Assembly (NCBI RefSeq): GCF_025770765.1
Contig: NZ_JANZKY010000015.1
Location: 109,780 to 173,779, forward strand
From: Propionivibrio soli
GTDB taxonomy: Bacteria; Pseudomonadota; Gammaproteobacteria; Burkholderiales; Rhodocyclaceae
Direction: 5' to 3'
DNA length: 64,000 nucleotides
The notes beneath the pieces were generated by a model. The model was not told the DNA's origin and did not search any database. It saw nothing but the letters and a program-made list of their open reading frames with translations. How positions within the stretch are numbered: position 1 is the stretch's first letter; each line of letters begins with the position of its first letter. A program made the position numbers and the translations under genes. Positions 38,495 to 46,855 of this stretch are shown here, piece after piece.

Positions 38495-38510
38495 CTGTCC
38501 ATTTTGTAAT
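38495..38510. promoter_or_regulatory. Degenerate CopR-type box
   Basis: CTGTC-cattttGTAAT differs by one base from the CTGAC-N6-GTAAT form seen at 43058 (read on the minus strand), and CCGTTCA follows at the usual distance. It precedes the small gene at 38612 by about 100 bp. Confidence 0.45.
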
Positions 38511-38611
38511 CCTCCGTTCACTTCAATGACAGGGGAGGCGACCCATACTCCATTCTGCGCCTCATACCAGGGCGTTCCGTGTTGTTCCACAAAATCTTTT
38601 GGAGATATGTC

Positions 38612-38866
38612 ATGAAGCAGAAATCGTATGTCTTGTCGGGTCTTTTTGCCGGAGCCCTTGCCCTGTCGCTGAATGTCTTTGCTGCCGCGGATACGGACAA
38701 AGCGGAGAAGGCTGAAAAGCCCGAGGCGGCTAGTGCACCGATGACAATGCACTCACACATGCAGGAGAAGACCGGTGCTCCGCAAAAGATGGAAGCCGCC
38801 AAGGACAAGAAAACCTCGGCAATACCGCCAGCCAGTAAGCATTACCACCCGCGCGACGGAAAGTGA
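38612..38866 (+). CDS. Small periplasmic His/Met-rich protein
   Basis: The 84-residue product has a signal peptide (KQKSYVLSGLFAGALALSL, cleaved near AAA, residue 25) and a mature part full of Lys/Glu/Ala with MTMHSHMQEK and a terminal KHYHPRD. The Met and His clusters could bind copper, in line with the neighbourhood, but no family is recognised. The ATG has GGAGA upstream; an in-frame start at 38579 lacks one. Confidence 0.65.
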   Translation: MKQKSYVLSGLFAGALALSLNVFAAADTDKAEKAEKPEAASAPMTMHSHMQEKTGAPQKMEAAKDKKTSAIPPASKHYHPRDGK

Positions 38867-39183
38867 CAGTGCCGAAGACGGCGCTGCTCCAGCGTAACGG
38901 CAGCTCAGACTCCGGCACTACCTGAGTCTTTCGCCCACTGTTCTGGCGGGTCGGTACAGCGTATTAGGCGGAGCCAGATCTCGCGAGCCGTTCGATTGGA
39001 AGCAGCGCCCCTGGCGTTGTGCACGAGGCCACGGAGTCGGGTACGACCAATTTTGAAGCAAGCGCAACATCCTACGCAGGCCCTCTCTTTATTGATCGGC
39101 ATGACGTGGCGACAATTCTTCAGTCATGGCTCTGACAGCGATCGCTCTCTAGCAACGGCGCACGGACGCATGCTCTCGTTCCT
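38867..39183. other. 317-bp intergenic stretch
   Basis: It lies between the small His/Met-rich gene and the DsbA-like gene. Nothing beyond short random frames was recognised. Confidence 0.5.
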
Positions 39184-39909
39184 TTGAGGGGACCGCCCGC
39201 GGACATAGGGCCCATCAGAGCGGCCGGGTTATCAACAAATAGATCAAAAGGTACCTTAGGTGAAAAATTCCTTGCAGGATGGCTGGCCATAACCGGAGTC
39301 GTCATGGCGTTTGTTTCGGCTCCCGTTGGAGCACAACAATTGGGTCGGGAGTATTCGATGCTCCCGTCCGCGTTGCCGAAAGAAGCGCCGGACAAGATCG
39401 AAATGATCGAATTTTTCTCATACGCATGCCCACACTGCAACGCGCTTAACCCGTTTATCGCCGAATGGGCGGCCAAACTGCCTAGCGACGTATATTTCCG
39501 CAAGGAGGCTGTAAGCTTCGATAGCCCGTTCTATCTGCTCACCGCCAAACTATTCTATGCCCTCGAAGCGATTGGAGAGGAAAAGCGCCTTGACTCGGCC
39601 GTCTTCAACGCAATTCATAAAGATCGCGTCAAACTGATCGATGAAAAGAGCGTGACCGCCTGGGTTGCGGCGCAAGGCATCGACCAGAAGAAATTCAGCG
39701 AAGCGTCCAGTTCATTTTCCGTGACGTCGCGTATTGCCCGCAGCGACAAGCTGGTTGAGCAAGCAAATCTTCCTGGTGTTCCCGTTCTCGTCGTGGATGG
39801 GCGATTCCTGGTTGGCGGCCCCGGCATCACGAGCTACCCGCAAATGTTGTCGGTTGCCGATCAACTCGTCGCCAAAGCGCGAGCCGAGCGTGTGTCGGCA
39901 AAGAAATAG
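39184..39909 (+). CDS. dsbA: DsbA-like thiol:disulfide oxidoreductase, possible start frameshift
   Basis: The thioredoxin-fold protein has the catalytic CPHC motif (FFSYACPHCN) and the GVPVLVVDG cis-Pro strand of DsbA, and should oxidise periplasmic thiols. The frame's only far-upstream start is TTG 39184, which gives a long non-standard leader. A more natural reading is GTG 39260 with AAAAGG upstream: one extra A in the run at 39263-39267 would give a classic KKFLAGWLAITGVVMAF signal peptide in frame with DsbA. The next in-frame ATG, 39304, would lose the signal. Confidence 0.8.
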   Translation: MRGPPADIGPIRAAGLSTNRSKGTLGEKFLAGWLAITGVVMAFVSAPVGAQQLGREYSMLPSALPKEAPDKIEMIEFFSYACPHCNALNPFIAEWAAKLPSDVYFRKEAVSFDSPFYLLTAKLFYALEAIGEEKRLDSAVFNAIHKDRVKLIDEKSVTAWVAAQGIDQKKFSEASSSFSVTSRIARSDKLVEQANLPGVPVLVVDGRFLVGGPGITSYPQMLSVADQLVAKARAERVSAKK

Positions 39910-40195
39910 CGCATTCCTGGCCCAAGCGATCTGCCGTACTCTCCCCGGATCGCCTGGTCACCTTCTTTATCGCGGTCACGCCCGCGGGCATAGGCTCTGC
40001 TGTCCCACCGTAAGCGCAGAGGCGCAATAAACGTTACGTGCCAACGAAGTGGGATGCCTGAGACGCCGATGGCTGCCGGGATAACGCGCGCGCCCTTTGA
40101 TTTGACCGGACAGGAAAGCTCGCGAGAATCCGACGATTTCATCGGTTTGTCAGTGTGGTCGTGGCTGTCCGGACGGCCAATGGGGCGAACAGCAG

Positions 40196-40405
40196 TCAGA
40201 TTATGACGACGTCCGCTGGGCTGACCGCGAGGCGAAGGTTTGAGCCGTAGCAGATTAAGCGGCGCACCTGACCCGTCGCTCGAGCAACCAAGAAGTAGTT
40301 GTCCAAGCGAACCCCGTGCGTGCGAGCGCGTTGAGAGATTACTTCGAACAACCGGGAATTAAGCCTTACCATCCGTCCAACGTAGTGTTCGACTCGTCTT
40401 GTCAT
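40196..40405 (-). CDS. Small hypothetical protein
   Basis: The 69-residue product reads as a compact, well-balanced protein (RMVRLNSRLFEVISQRART, then RLDNYFLVARATGQVRRLIC and LRLAVSPADVVII), unlike the surrounding chance frames. No domain is recognised and the ribosome site is weak, so a later start at 40372 is possible. It lies 120 bp downstream of the CopK-like gene on the same strand. Confidence 0.5.
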   Translation of the reverse strand: MTRRVEHYVGRMVRLNSRLFEVISQRARTHGVRLDNYFLVARATGQVRRLICYGSNLRLAVSPADVVII

Positions 40406-40530
40406 GTCGTAACTTTGTGCTTCGCACGCAGAGCGATCATGTCGTTGGCCTCGTCCAGAGGAATCGAGAGAGGAAGCGGCTAAACCGCGTTTCCTATACG
40501 GCGGCCACGCTGAGCGGGCCGCATGCACCG

Positions 40531-40809
40531 TCAACGACTGATGTATTTCAGCGAATCCAGTTTCATCACTTCATCGCCCACCATGACGATTTTTTTCCCG
40601 TCCTTGGTTTCCATCACGTCGCCAGGTTTCATCCGTTCAACTCTTCCTGTCACGCCCTCCATCGCCATCTTTCCATCGGGGAAGATGTACACCGTCGAAC
40701 CGTTCTTCAACTCAAGCGTCTGGTTCGCCGCCGTGTGCGCCGCGTCTGCAGCAAAGGTTGAGCTGGCAATGGCGCCGATCGCGGCGGCAATCATGATTCT
40801 CTTCAGCAT
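40531..40809 (-). CDS. copK: CopK-like periplasmic copper-binding protein
   Basis: The 92-residue protein has a signal peptide (cleaved near AFA-A, residue 20) and a mature domain resembling CopK of Cupriavidus: ELKNGSTVYIFPDGKMAMEG, a RMKPGDVMETKDGKK block and KIVMVGDEV. CopK is a beta-sandwich that binds Cu(I) through methionines in this pattern and Cu(II) cooperatively. The Met positions are conserved here. It precedes the small 40196 gene and lies beside the CzcE-like gene. Confidence 0.75.
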   Translation of the reverse strand: MLKRIMIAAAIGAIASSTFAADAAHTAANQTLELKNGSTVYIFPDGKMAMEGVTGRVERMKPGDVMETKDGKKIVMVGDEVMKLDSLKYISR

Positions 40810-40905
40810 TTCATTTCTCCTTCAGTGGTTCATCTAAAACTGGGGTTTATGCTCCCGTTTTTGAGGTTGGCGCCAGCGGCTTGGGAGCGCGCCGCCGGCC
40901 GACTC

Positions 40906-41232
40906 TCACTGGATGCTTCCGAGGTAGGGCTGCGAAACATAGACGGTGGTACCGCCTGCCTCCGGTACGATCTTGGATAGAGGGAAGGCGATACTGCCCT
41001 GATACGGCGTGTCGAACTTCCAGGTAACCGTTTTGCCGCCGGCATTGATCGTCACTGTTTCTCCACGCTCGACGTTTATGTATTTGGTCTGACTATCGAC
41101 GGTTACGGTACGCGCGCGGGATACGGCAACGCTCGCTTGTCCGAAACTCGTATCGATCGCTGCATAAGCGGTAGCGGTACCTGCTACGCAAAGGCCGGCG
41201 ATCAAGGCAAATCTCGTGAAACTGGTATTCAT
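40906..41232 (-). CDS. CzcE-family periplasmic metal-binding protein
   Basis: The 108-residue protein has a signal peptide (cleaved near AYA, residue 23) and a mature part with the CzcE/CopH features: TVTVDSQTKYINVERGETVTI, GKTVTWKFDTPYQG and FPLSKIVPE. Such proteins bind Cu(II) as dimers in the periplasm of Cupriavidus relatives. A CopR-type half-degenerate box lies about 100 bp upstream, at 41332. It is probably transcribed with the CopK-like gene. Confidence 0.8.
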   Translation of the reverse strand: MNTSFTRFALIAGLCVAGTATAYAAIDTSFGQASVAVSRARTVTVDSQTKYINVERGETVTINAGGKTVTWKFDTPYQGSIAFPLSKIVPEAGGTTVYVSQPYLGSIQ

Positions 41233-41331
41233 GCATGTCTCCTAAGTTGATGGGGTTTCGCGTCTGCCGCTTATCGTCAGATCGTGAGGATCATCTTAAG
41301 GAGCGAAGACCAACGGGACGGTGAACAGGAA

Positions 41332-41347
41332 ATTACAAACGCGTCAG
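41332..41347. promoter_or_regulatory. CopR-type box upstream of CzcE-like gene
   Basis: ATTAC-aaacgc-GTCAG has the same half-site pair and 6-base spacer as the box at 43058; here it faces the minus-strand CzcE-like gene, 100 bp from its start. Confidence 0.55.
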
Positions 41348-41604
41348 GGCTTCGCGGTCGTGGGTATAGCGTGTCGGAGAAGTGGTTTCCTCTCGGTGCG
41401 CGCTAATTGGATCAATGATGGCGTACTACCGATTTCTTGGCAGTGAGAGGCGTGTTCTCCGCGTACTGGAGAAGGAATGGTTCTTGCCGATGAATGGCTG
41501 CATAGCGAACGTAACGCGTCTGCGTTCTATCCGCCTGACACGACGGAAACTTTCCTTGGCTCGTTGATGCCGGCGGTTTTTCGACACTCCTGTAGGAGCC
41601 CTCC

Positions 41605-41961
41605 ATGACTCACGATTACGCAACCGTCAAATCAACACGGCAATGGGCCACCGTTTGCCTTATGGCATTAGCAATAAACCCAGTGTTCGCCCAAGAAGCA
41701 GTGGGTTCCAAGGAAACGGACGAACTCAGTCATTCCATGATGAAAGGCATGGAACAAATGCAGCAGATGAAATCCACAGGGGACGTCGACAAGGACTTCG
41801 CCACGATGATGAAAATGCATCACCAACAGGCGGTCGACATGGCACGCGTGGAAGTTGAGCACGGTAAGTCGGCGCAACTAAAGCGCATGGCGAAGAAGAT
41901 CATCGAAGACCAGAAGAAGGAAATCGAAGCTTTCGACAAATGGCTGAAAAACGCGCCTTGA
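41605..41961 (+). CDS. DUF305 periplasmic protein
   Basis: The 118-residue protein has a signal peptide (cleaved near VFAQE, residue 29) and the four-helix DUF305 domain with its hallmark MMKMHHQQAVDMARVE (about residues 68-83), a His/Met pair set thought to bind copper or serve as a helical bundle. A terminal KKIIEDQKKEIEAFDKW helix follows. AGGAGCC precedes the ATG. Its 3' end abuts a pseudogene on the other strand. Confidence 0.85.
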   Translation: MTHDYATVKSTRQWATVCLMALAINPVFAQEAVGSKETDELSHSMMKGMEQMQQMKSTGDVDKDFATMMKMHHQQAVDMARVEVEHGKSAQLKRMAKKIIEDQKKEIEAFDKWLKNAP

Positions 41962-41962
41962 G

Positions 41963-42195
41963 CACGCCAAGGAAACAATGATGGCGACCGCTTCGAAGTA
42001 CCCGCGCTACGTGGCCCCCGGTCCGAAAGGACGCGGGAAACATGTCAGGAACGAGCGCAGCAGCCGCGTTGTAGCATAGGCGGCGCCTACGCCAAGTCCG
42101 ATTAGCGTCCACATGTTCGGTTGACGTGTGATGACGGACCGTGCTCCGCATAAAAAAAGGCGCACCCGCCCAGAGAACGACTGGAGTGGCCAGGC
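41963..42195 (-). pseudogene. Frameshifted relic of a copper P-type ATPase
   Basis: Translating the minus strand in several frames recovers consecutive pieces of the TM region of CopA-type Cu(I) ATPases: GLATPVVLWAGAPFF, NMWTLIGLGVGAAY, PDMFPASFRTGG and YFEAVAIIVS. Their order matches the intact family (ATP-VVLWAG, N-M-[WF]-TLI-LG, FPA-FR-GG, VYFEAA), but each lies in a different frame. The ATPase is therefore dead here. It lies between the DUF305 and DUF2933 genes, where such ATPases are often found. Confidence 0.75.
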
Positions 42196-42219
42196 CGCCA
42201 GTCGCGCGTGGTTTGCGGC

Positions 42220-42300
42220 TTAAAGAAACCCGACAAAAATGGCTGCGTTCAGGAAAACCAAGCCCCAAAGACCGTAAGCCGGAGCATTGTCAGCGAACAT
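42220..42300 (-). pseudogene. N-terminal fragment of an isoprenylcysteine-methyltransferase-like protein
   Basis: A 26-codon frame overlaps the end of the DUF2933 gene and reads with YGLWGLVFLNAAIFVGF. This matches the first TM segment of the isoprenylcysteine carboxyl methyltransferase-like membrane proteins that accompany DUF2933 genes in copper clusters, but it stops at once and the rest of the gene is missing. It joins directly to the P-type ATPase relic, so a deletion probably removed the intervening DNA. Confidence 0.55.
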
Positions 42301-42550
42301 TGCGATTCTCCTCTGGTGGTTCCCTGTGATCGTTGGAATGCTGATGTTGCGCATGCTCGTGGCCGTGACCGCGGTGCATGAAGAAGTGCATCAGCGGACA
42401 GATCAGAAGGAACAGATAAGGAAGATACCCCAGCGCATGGACCCGATGTTCGACGAGGAAAACGAACAGCGCCAACGCGCCGAGAACCAAGAGCGCCGTG
42501 CCCGTGCGCGAGCGCCAGAAGGTTGAAGTTGAGTGAGTGTCGTTACGCAT
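42290..42550 (-). CDS. DUF2933 small membrane protein
   Basis: The 86-residue product has one or two hydrophobic helices (TALLVLGALALFVFLVEH, YLPYLFLLICPLMHFFMH) and a His-rich tail (HRGHGHEHAQHQHSNDH). DUF2933 proteins occur in copper-resistance clusters and the His tail may bind metal. Its end overlaps the start of the methyltransferase fragment. A weak ATTAC half-box lies just upstream, at about 42575. Confidence 0.8.
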   Translation of the reverse strand: MRNDTHSTSTFWRSRTGTALLVLGALALFVFLVEHRVHALGYLPYLFLLICPLMHFFMHRGHGHEHAQHQHSNDHREPPEENRNVR

Positions 42551-42619
42551 GGCGGATCTCCTTTGTGAGCTTGCTTGTTTTGTAATCGTTAACCGTAGGC
42601 GACGTCTGTCGTACGGCGC

Positions 42620-42979
42620 TTACATGCAATCGTCTTTCATCATCGTGGTCATCATGTCTCCCGCCATGCCAGGCATTGCGCCCCGCGCATGCATCGCTTG
42701 CATCATTGGCATTCCACTTTGCATGGCCGGATTACGAACATCGGTGCCCGCGTCAGCTTTCTCGCCAATTCTCTTGGCCGCCTCTTCTTGCAATGAATCG
42801 GTAGCCGGCGTTGCCTTCGGCAGCGCGGCGCTCGATTCGAGAGTCGGTGGGACCGCCGCCGCGGCAGCGTGGTGTTGCTCATGCTCGGCATCAGAAGTCG
42901 TAACGGAAGGAGCTGCTTGAACAGCCGCGCCAAGACTCCATAGAAGCAGTGGAACAATAAGTCTGCGTGCGTTTGACAT
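42620..42979 (-). CDS. Periplasmic Met/His-rich copper-region protein
   Basis: The 119-residue product has a signal peptide (VPLLLWSLGAAVQA, cleaved near residue 22), a His-containing stretch (EHEQHHAAAAA) and a Met-rich end (MPMMQAMHARGAMPGMAGDM). It has no recognised domain, but the Met and His clusters and a CopR-type box 80 bp upstream indicate copper binding as part of the regulon. It precedes the DUF2933 gene. Confidence 0.7.
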   Translation of the reverse strand: MSNARRLIVPLLLWSLGAAVQAAPSVTTSDAEHEQHHAAAAAVPPTLESSAALPKATPATDSLQEEAAKRIGEKADAGTDVRNPAMQSGMPMMQAMHARGAMPGMAGDMMTTMMKDDCM

Positions 42980-43653
42980 ATCCGTTCTCCGTGGTGGTTA
43001 GGGTCTTCGTGTATATGCAGTTTGGTACACGTCCCCCAACAATGACCTGACGGAGTGATTACATTTATGTCAGCTTCGATTCAAGGTTCTTATCTCCAAC
43101 CATCTAGCAAGATGGGGCTTAACAATCGAGGAGTTTTCATCAGACATTCCATTTCCTTCTCTTCCTGCTCCATCGCGTTGCTGGTCGATTCGGATGTCTT
43201 ATCGATAGTTCTTTGGCGCAAAGGCACTGGGTGCCCTCTGGGCCGTCATGGGCGGTTCTGTCCAAGCTCTACCAGCATGCTGATGGGGTATGCGATACGG
43301 GGCTAAACGCAGTCGTTGGTTGAACTCGGGTCGGAGTGGCCCTGTCGGCTTGAACGGTGGCGAAATGACTTGGAGCTAAGCAGAATCACCGGCGCTTTTG
43401 CAGCGTACTAGCCTGCCGGGTACCGTCACGGTTATTCCCGAAATCGGCGGGCGCTATCTGTTTGGCTGGTGCTGAGCTAAGTTTTGGTCCCGCCGTTTAC
43501 GGTGGAATGTCTATCGCCGTAACTCTTGCTCAGGTTTAACTCTGTTGATGATGTTCCGTTGCCACGCTGATATATCCTCGTTGCCAGAGATGCTCTGACG
43601 GACGTGGCGGCCATGCCCCTTTAACCTTCTGCTGCTTAACTACACAAATCCTC
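42980..43653. other. 674-bp intergenic stretch with a CopR-type box at its left end
   Basis: It separates the Met-rich gene from the chromate transporter gene. The box at 43058-43073 serves the former. Short frames on both strands lack ribosome sites and family matches; no further element was recognised. Confidence 0.5.
43058..43073. promoter_or_regulatory. CopR-type box for the Met-rich gene
   Basis: On the minus strand this reads CTGAC-ataaat-GTAAT, followed by CACTCCGTCAG and CATTGTTGG, the same arrangement as in the plus-strand boxes at 26330, 30381 and 31002. Confidence 0.7.
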
Positions 43654-44877
43654 ATGACACACGATGTTGCGCCCGGTGCCCGGGACACGGAAAACAGACA
43701 AGGAAGCCCAGTTGAAGTACTCACCATTTTCCTGAGACTCGGCCTCACGTCCTTTGGCGGTCCCATCGCCCATTTGGGCTACTTCCGTGCCGAGTTTGTC
43801 GAACGCCGTCGATGGTTGGACGACAACAGCTACTCCGACTTGGTGGCGTTGTGCCAGTTCCTGCCGGGCCCTGCCAGCAGTCAAGTTGGTATGGGTTTAG
43901 GGTTGGGGCGAGCGGGGTGGCTGGGGGCTGCGGCGGCTTGGCTCGGTTTTACTCTGCCATCCGCTATCGCGCTCATCCTCTTTGCCTTTGGTGTGGTCCA
44001 TTGGGCCGGATTGGCGCAATCCGGCGTCATTCATGGCCTGAAAGTCATGGCTGTTGCGGTCGTCGCGCAAGCCGTCTGGGGTATGGCGAAGTCGCTCTGT
44101 CCGGACCGCCTTCGTGGGGGTATCGCTATCGCTTCTGCCATGCTCGTGCTGACTTTGCCATTATCGTTCAGCCAAATTCTCGCGATCACGCTCGGTGGAA
44201 TCATCGGGTGGTCTCTGATATCGGCTGAACATATCCCGACGACGGAGCATCGGAACTATGGAGTCAGCCGGACAACCGGCGCCGTTTTGCTGGCACTGTT
44301 CGGTGCACTGTTGCTTGGTTTGCCGGCACTGGCCGCGCTGTGCAACTCAATGGTAGTTTCGGGAGTTTCGGGCTTTTATCAGGCGGGTTCACTGGTGTTT
44401 GGCGGCGGGCACGTCGTCCTACCCTTGTTGCAGGCGAGCGTTGTGCCACCCGGGTGGGTTAGCAATGACACGTTCTTGGCCGGCTATGGCGCAGCGCAAG
44501 CCGTGCCAGGCCCGTTGTTTACCTTCGCAGCCTTTCTTGGTGCGGCAATGCCTGTTCCGCTAGGTGGTTGGATTGGCGGGATTGTGTTGTTGTTGGCCAT
44601 TTTTCTTCCTTCCTTTCTACTGGTGGCTGGCGCGTTACCCTATTGGGAAAGCTTGCGTCAGCTTGACGGTATCCGACAAGCGATGAGCGGCATCAACGCG
44701 GCCGTAGTAGGCATTCTCGGCGCGGCGCTTTATGACCCAGTCTGGACGAGCGCCATTCATTCGAGAGCAGATCTCGCTTTGGCACTAGCTGCCTATGGCA
44801 TGCTGGCCTTCGGGAGAGTTTCGCCGGTGTTCGTTGTTGGGCTGGCCGGACTTGGAGGAGGGCTATTGGCTCCCTGA
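43654..44877 (+). CDS. chrA: Chromate transporter, long ChrA family
   Basis: The 407-residue membrane protein has the two CHR domains of long-chain ChrA: FLRLGLTSFGGPIAHLGYFR and the LCQFLPGPASSQ loop in the first, and FGGGHVVLPLLQ with AQAVPGPLFTFAAFLG in the second. It expels chromate from the cytoplasm by proton coupling. No ChrB regulator is adjacent. About ten TM segments are predicted. Confidence 0.93.
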   Translation: MTHDVAPGARDTENRQGSPVEVLTIFLRLGLTSFGGPIAHLGYFRAEFVERRRWLDDNSYSDLVALCQFLPGPASSQVGMGLGLGRAGWLGAAAAWLGFTLPSAIALILFAFGVVHWAGLAQSGVIHGLKVMAVAVVAQAVWGMAKSLCPDRLRGGIAIASAMLVLTLPLSFSQILAITLGGIIGWSLISAEHIPTTEHRNYGVSRTTGAVLLALFGALLLGLPALAALCNSMVVSGVSGFYQAGSLVFGGGHVVLPLLQASVVPPGWVSNDTFLAGYGAAQAVPGPLFTFAAFLGAAMPVPLGGWIGGIVLLLAIFLPSFLLVAGALPYWESLRQLDGIRQAMSGINAAVVGILGAALYDPVWTSAIHSRADLALALAAYGMLAFGRVSPVFVVGLAGLGGGLLAP

Positions 44878-45280
44878 TTCTTGAGACCACATTAATCTTG
44901 CTCCGTATGCTGCTGGTCGTGAAGACGTCTGAGAACAATCCAGGACTCGTATTCGTCACCAAATTTCGCAGAGTGGCTGACTTGCTTGTGTAGTGCGGTG
45001 GCCTCAGCGTTTGAGTTCGCCACATCCGCAGACCTCGCTCCTCGACCGCATTGCCCCCATACGCCTCGCTTAGCGAATCCAAGATCCTCTCTTCGGCGTG
45101 ATACTGCTTACGTCCAATCCCTTTGCTGTGGCGGGACTGAACGCTACTTCCATGGCCAATCCTTACGGACGTTGGGCTGAAGCCGAAATAGAAGAGACCA
45201 GATGAAGACTTTCAGGCAGGCGGTCTTTACCTTGTTATTGCGAACGATTATCATTCCGTAACAGACTACAAGGAGCAAGG
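44878..45280. other. 403-bp gap with Fur box
   Basis: It holds the promoter of the FtrB gene (Fur-like site at 45240) and otherwise only short frames without ribosome sites. Confidence 0.5.
45240..45258. promoter_or_regulatory. Fur-like box
   Basis: The 19-base site matches the Fur consensus at 12 positions, with the core CGATTATCATT intact, and lies 22 bp before the cupredoxin/iron operon start, where repression of an iron permease operon is expected. Confidence 0.6.
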
Positions 45281-45610
45281 ATGAAATCGCTGATATCGCT
45301 TGTATTGATGTTGTCCGTCGCCACTGCCGCGGTGGCCGCCGGGGACGAGATCACGTTAACAATTAAGGACCATGCGTTCGATCCGAAGGAAATCACCATC
45401 CCTGCCGGAAAGAAGATCAAGTTGCTCGTGGTGAACAAAGACGCCACCCCCGCCGAGTTCGAGAGCAAGCCGCTCAACCGTGAGAAGGTGATTCCCGCCA
45501 AGTCGACGGGCACGGTCAATATCGGCCCTTTGAAACCAGGCCGTTATCCTTTCGTCGAGGAGTACCACGAGAATGACGCCGCCGCCCAAGGCGTGATCAT
45601 CGTCGAATGA
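45281..45610 (+). CDS. ftrB: Periplasmic cupredoxin-fold FtrB/EfeO-like protein
   Basis: The 109-residue protein has a signal peptide (cleaved near VAA, residue 20) and a cupredoxin fold (TLTIKDHAFDPKEITIPAG, LKPGRYPFVEEYHENDAA) that lacks the usual Cys ligand. It resembles FtrB and the EfeO cupredoxin domain, which serve ferrous-iron oxidation or delivery before uptake by the FTR1-type permease encoded next. AAGGAGCAAGG precedes the ATG. Confidence 0.82.
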   Translation: MKSLISLVLMLSVATAAVAAGDEITLTIKDHAFDPKEITIPAGKKIKLLVVNKDATPAEFESKPLNREKVIPAKSTGTVNIGPLKPGRYPFVEEYHENDAAAQGVIIVE

Positions 45611-45634
45611 CGCGTCAGTTTGTCAGGCCTCCGC

Positions 45635-46540
45635 ATGTTCGCCGCAGCTCTCATCGTCTTTCGTGAATCGCTGGAAGCGTCACTGATCATCAGCATCATG
45701 GCGGCGGCTACGCGAGGAATTCCTTGGCGGGGTCGCTGGATCCTTGGTGGCATCTTCGCTGGCATCGCCGGTGCGGGGTTCGTAGCCATGGGCATGGAGG
45801 CCATTTCCGAGATGGCGAGCGGGATGGGCCAGGAACTGTTCAATGCCGCCATCTTGACGCTCGCCGTGGGGATGTTGGCGTGGCACAACATCTGGATGTC
45901 GGTTCATGGCCGTGAAATGGCGGCACAAGCGCTGAATACCGCGAGCGAAATCAACGGCGGCACCCGCGAACGCTCGCTGATTTTCATCGTCGTCGCGCTT
46001 GCGGTGCTGCGTGAGGGCTCGGAAACGGTGCTTTTTCTCTACGGACTGGCGGCCAGCAGTGAAGAAGGTCTGCGCACGACGATTAGCGGGGGGCTGAGCG
46101 GTCTCGGGGCAGGATTGCTGGTTGGTGCTTTGCTTTACGCAGGGCTTTTACGCATTCCCTTGCGCTGGTTCTTCTCGATCACCAGCCTCTTTGTGCTGCT
46201 ACTGGCAGCCAGCATGGCGTCACAAGCGGCTCGCTTCCTGGTCCAGGCGGATCTGCTGCCGAGTCTTGGCGCTCCGATTTGGGATACCTCCGGGTACTTG
46301 TCGCAGACGACGGCGGCCGGGACGTTGCTGCATGGCCTCGTCGGCTACGAGGCCCAACCGGCGGGCATGCAGCTGGTGTTCTATTTGACGGTGTTATTCG
46401 CCATTGCCATCGGGATGCGTTACGCGCAAACCCGCGTTCGGCAAGGAGCAAAGAAGGCTGATTCAAAAAACTGGCGTGAATCGTTGGCAAGAAGAGCAAC
46501 CAACGCCAAGGGCTATCCTACGTACGAAGAAAACGACTAG
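45635..46540 (+). CDS. ftrC: FTR1-family iron permease
   Basis: The 301-residue membrane protein has the two iron-binding REXXE-type motifs of FTR1/EfeU permeases: FRESLEASL near residue 10 and LREGSETVLF in the middle, within seven predicted helices. It moves iron across the inner membrane after oxidation by partner proteins. ATG 45635 is chosen because family members begin right before the first motif; a TTG at 45620 is the alternative. No FtrA or FtrD gene is adjacent. Confidence 0.88.
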   Translation: MFAAALIVFRESLEASLIISIMAAATRGIPWRGRWILGGIFAGIAGAGFVAMGMEAISEMASGMGQELFNAAILTLAVGMLAWHNIWMSVHGREMAAQALNTASEINGGTRERSLIFIVVALAVLREGSETVLFLYGLAASSEEGLRTTISGGLSGLGAGLLVGALLYAGLLRIPLRWFFSITSLFVLLLAASMASQAARFLVQADLLPSLGAPIWDTSGYLSQTTAAGTLLHGLVGYEAQPAGMQLVFYLTVLFAIAIGMRYAQTRVRQGAKKADSKNWRESLARRATNAKGYPTYEEND

Positions 46541-46855
46541 TTCAGCAGCGCCATTGATGTGATTAAGAGCGTTGGTAGCCGTTGCCGAAACTTCCGCTCG
46601 CTGTTTCTTTGGCAGTTTGGAAACGTCGGTAATGCGCTGAGCAGCAGCCTTTCTATCATTACGCTGTGAATGGCGGTTTTGGCTGGCAACCTGGCACCCC
46701 AACGCATAAGACGTCGCGAGCCATGAGCTACTAAAGTAGGTTACCAAGGGTTTGCATAAACGAAGCGGCCTATACAACTCACCTGCTGAGGACACTCTTC
46801 GAACGGGACGCGGTTCTTTCTTCAGCTCGACACACGAAACGTACAATGCAGGGCG
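46541..46855. other. 315-bp intergenic stretch
   Basis: A long minus-strand frame crosses it but starts inside the next gene and has no ribosome site. Nothing else was recognised. Confidence 0.45.
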
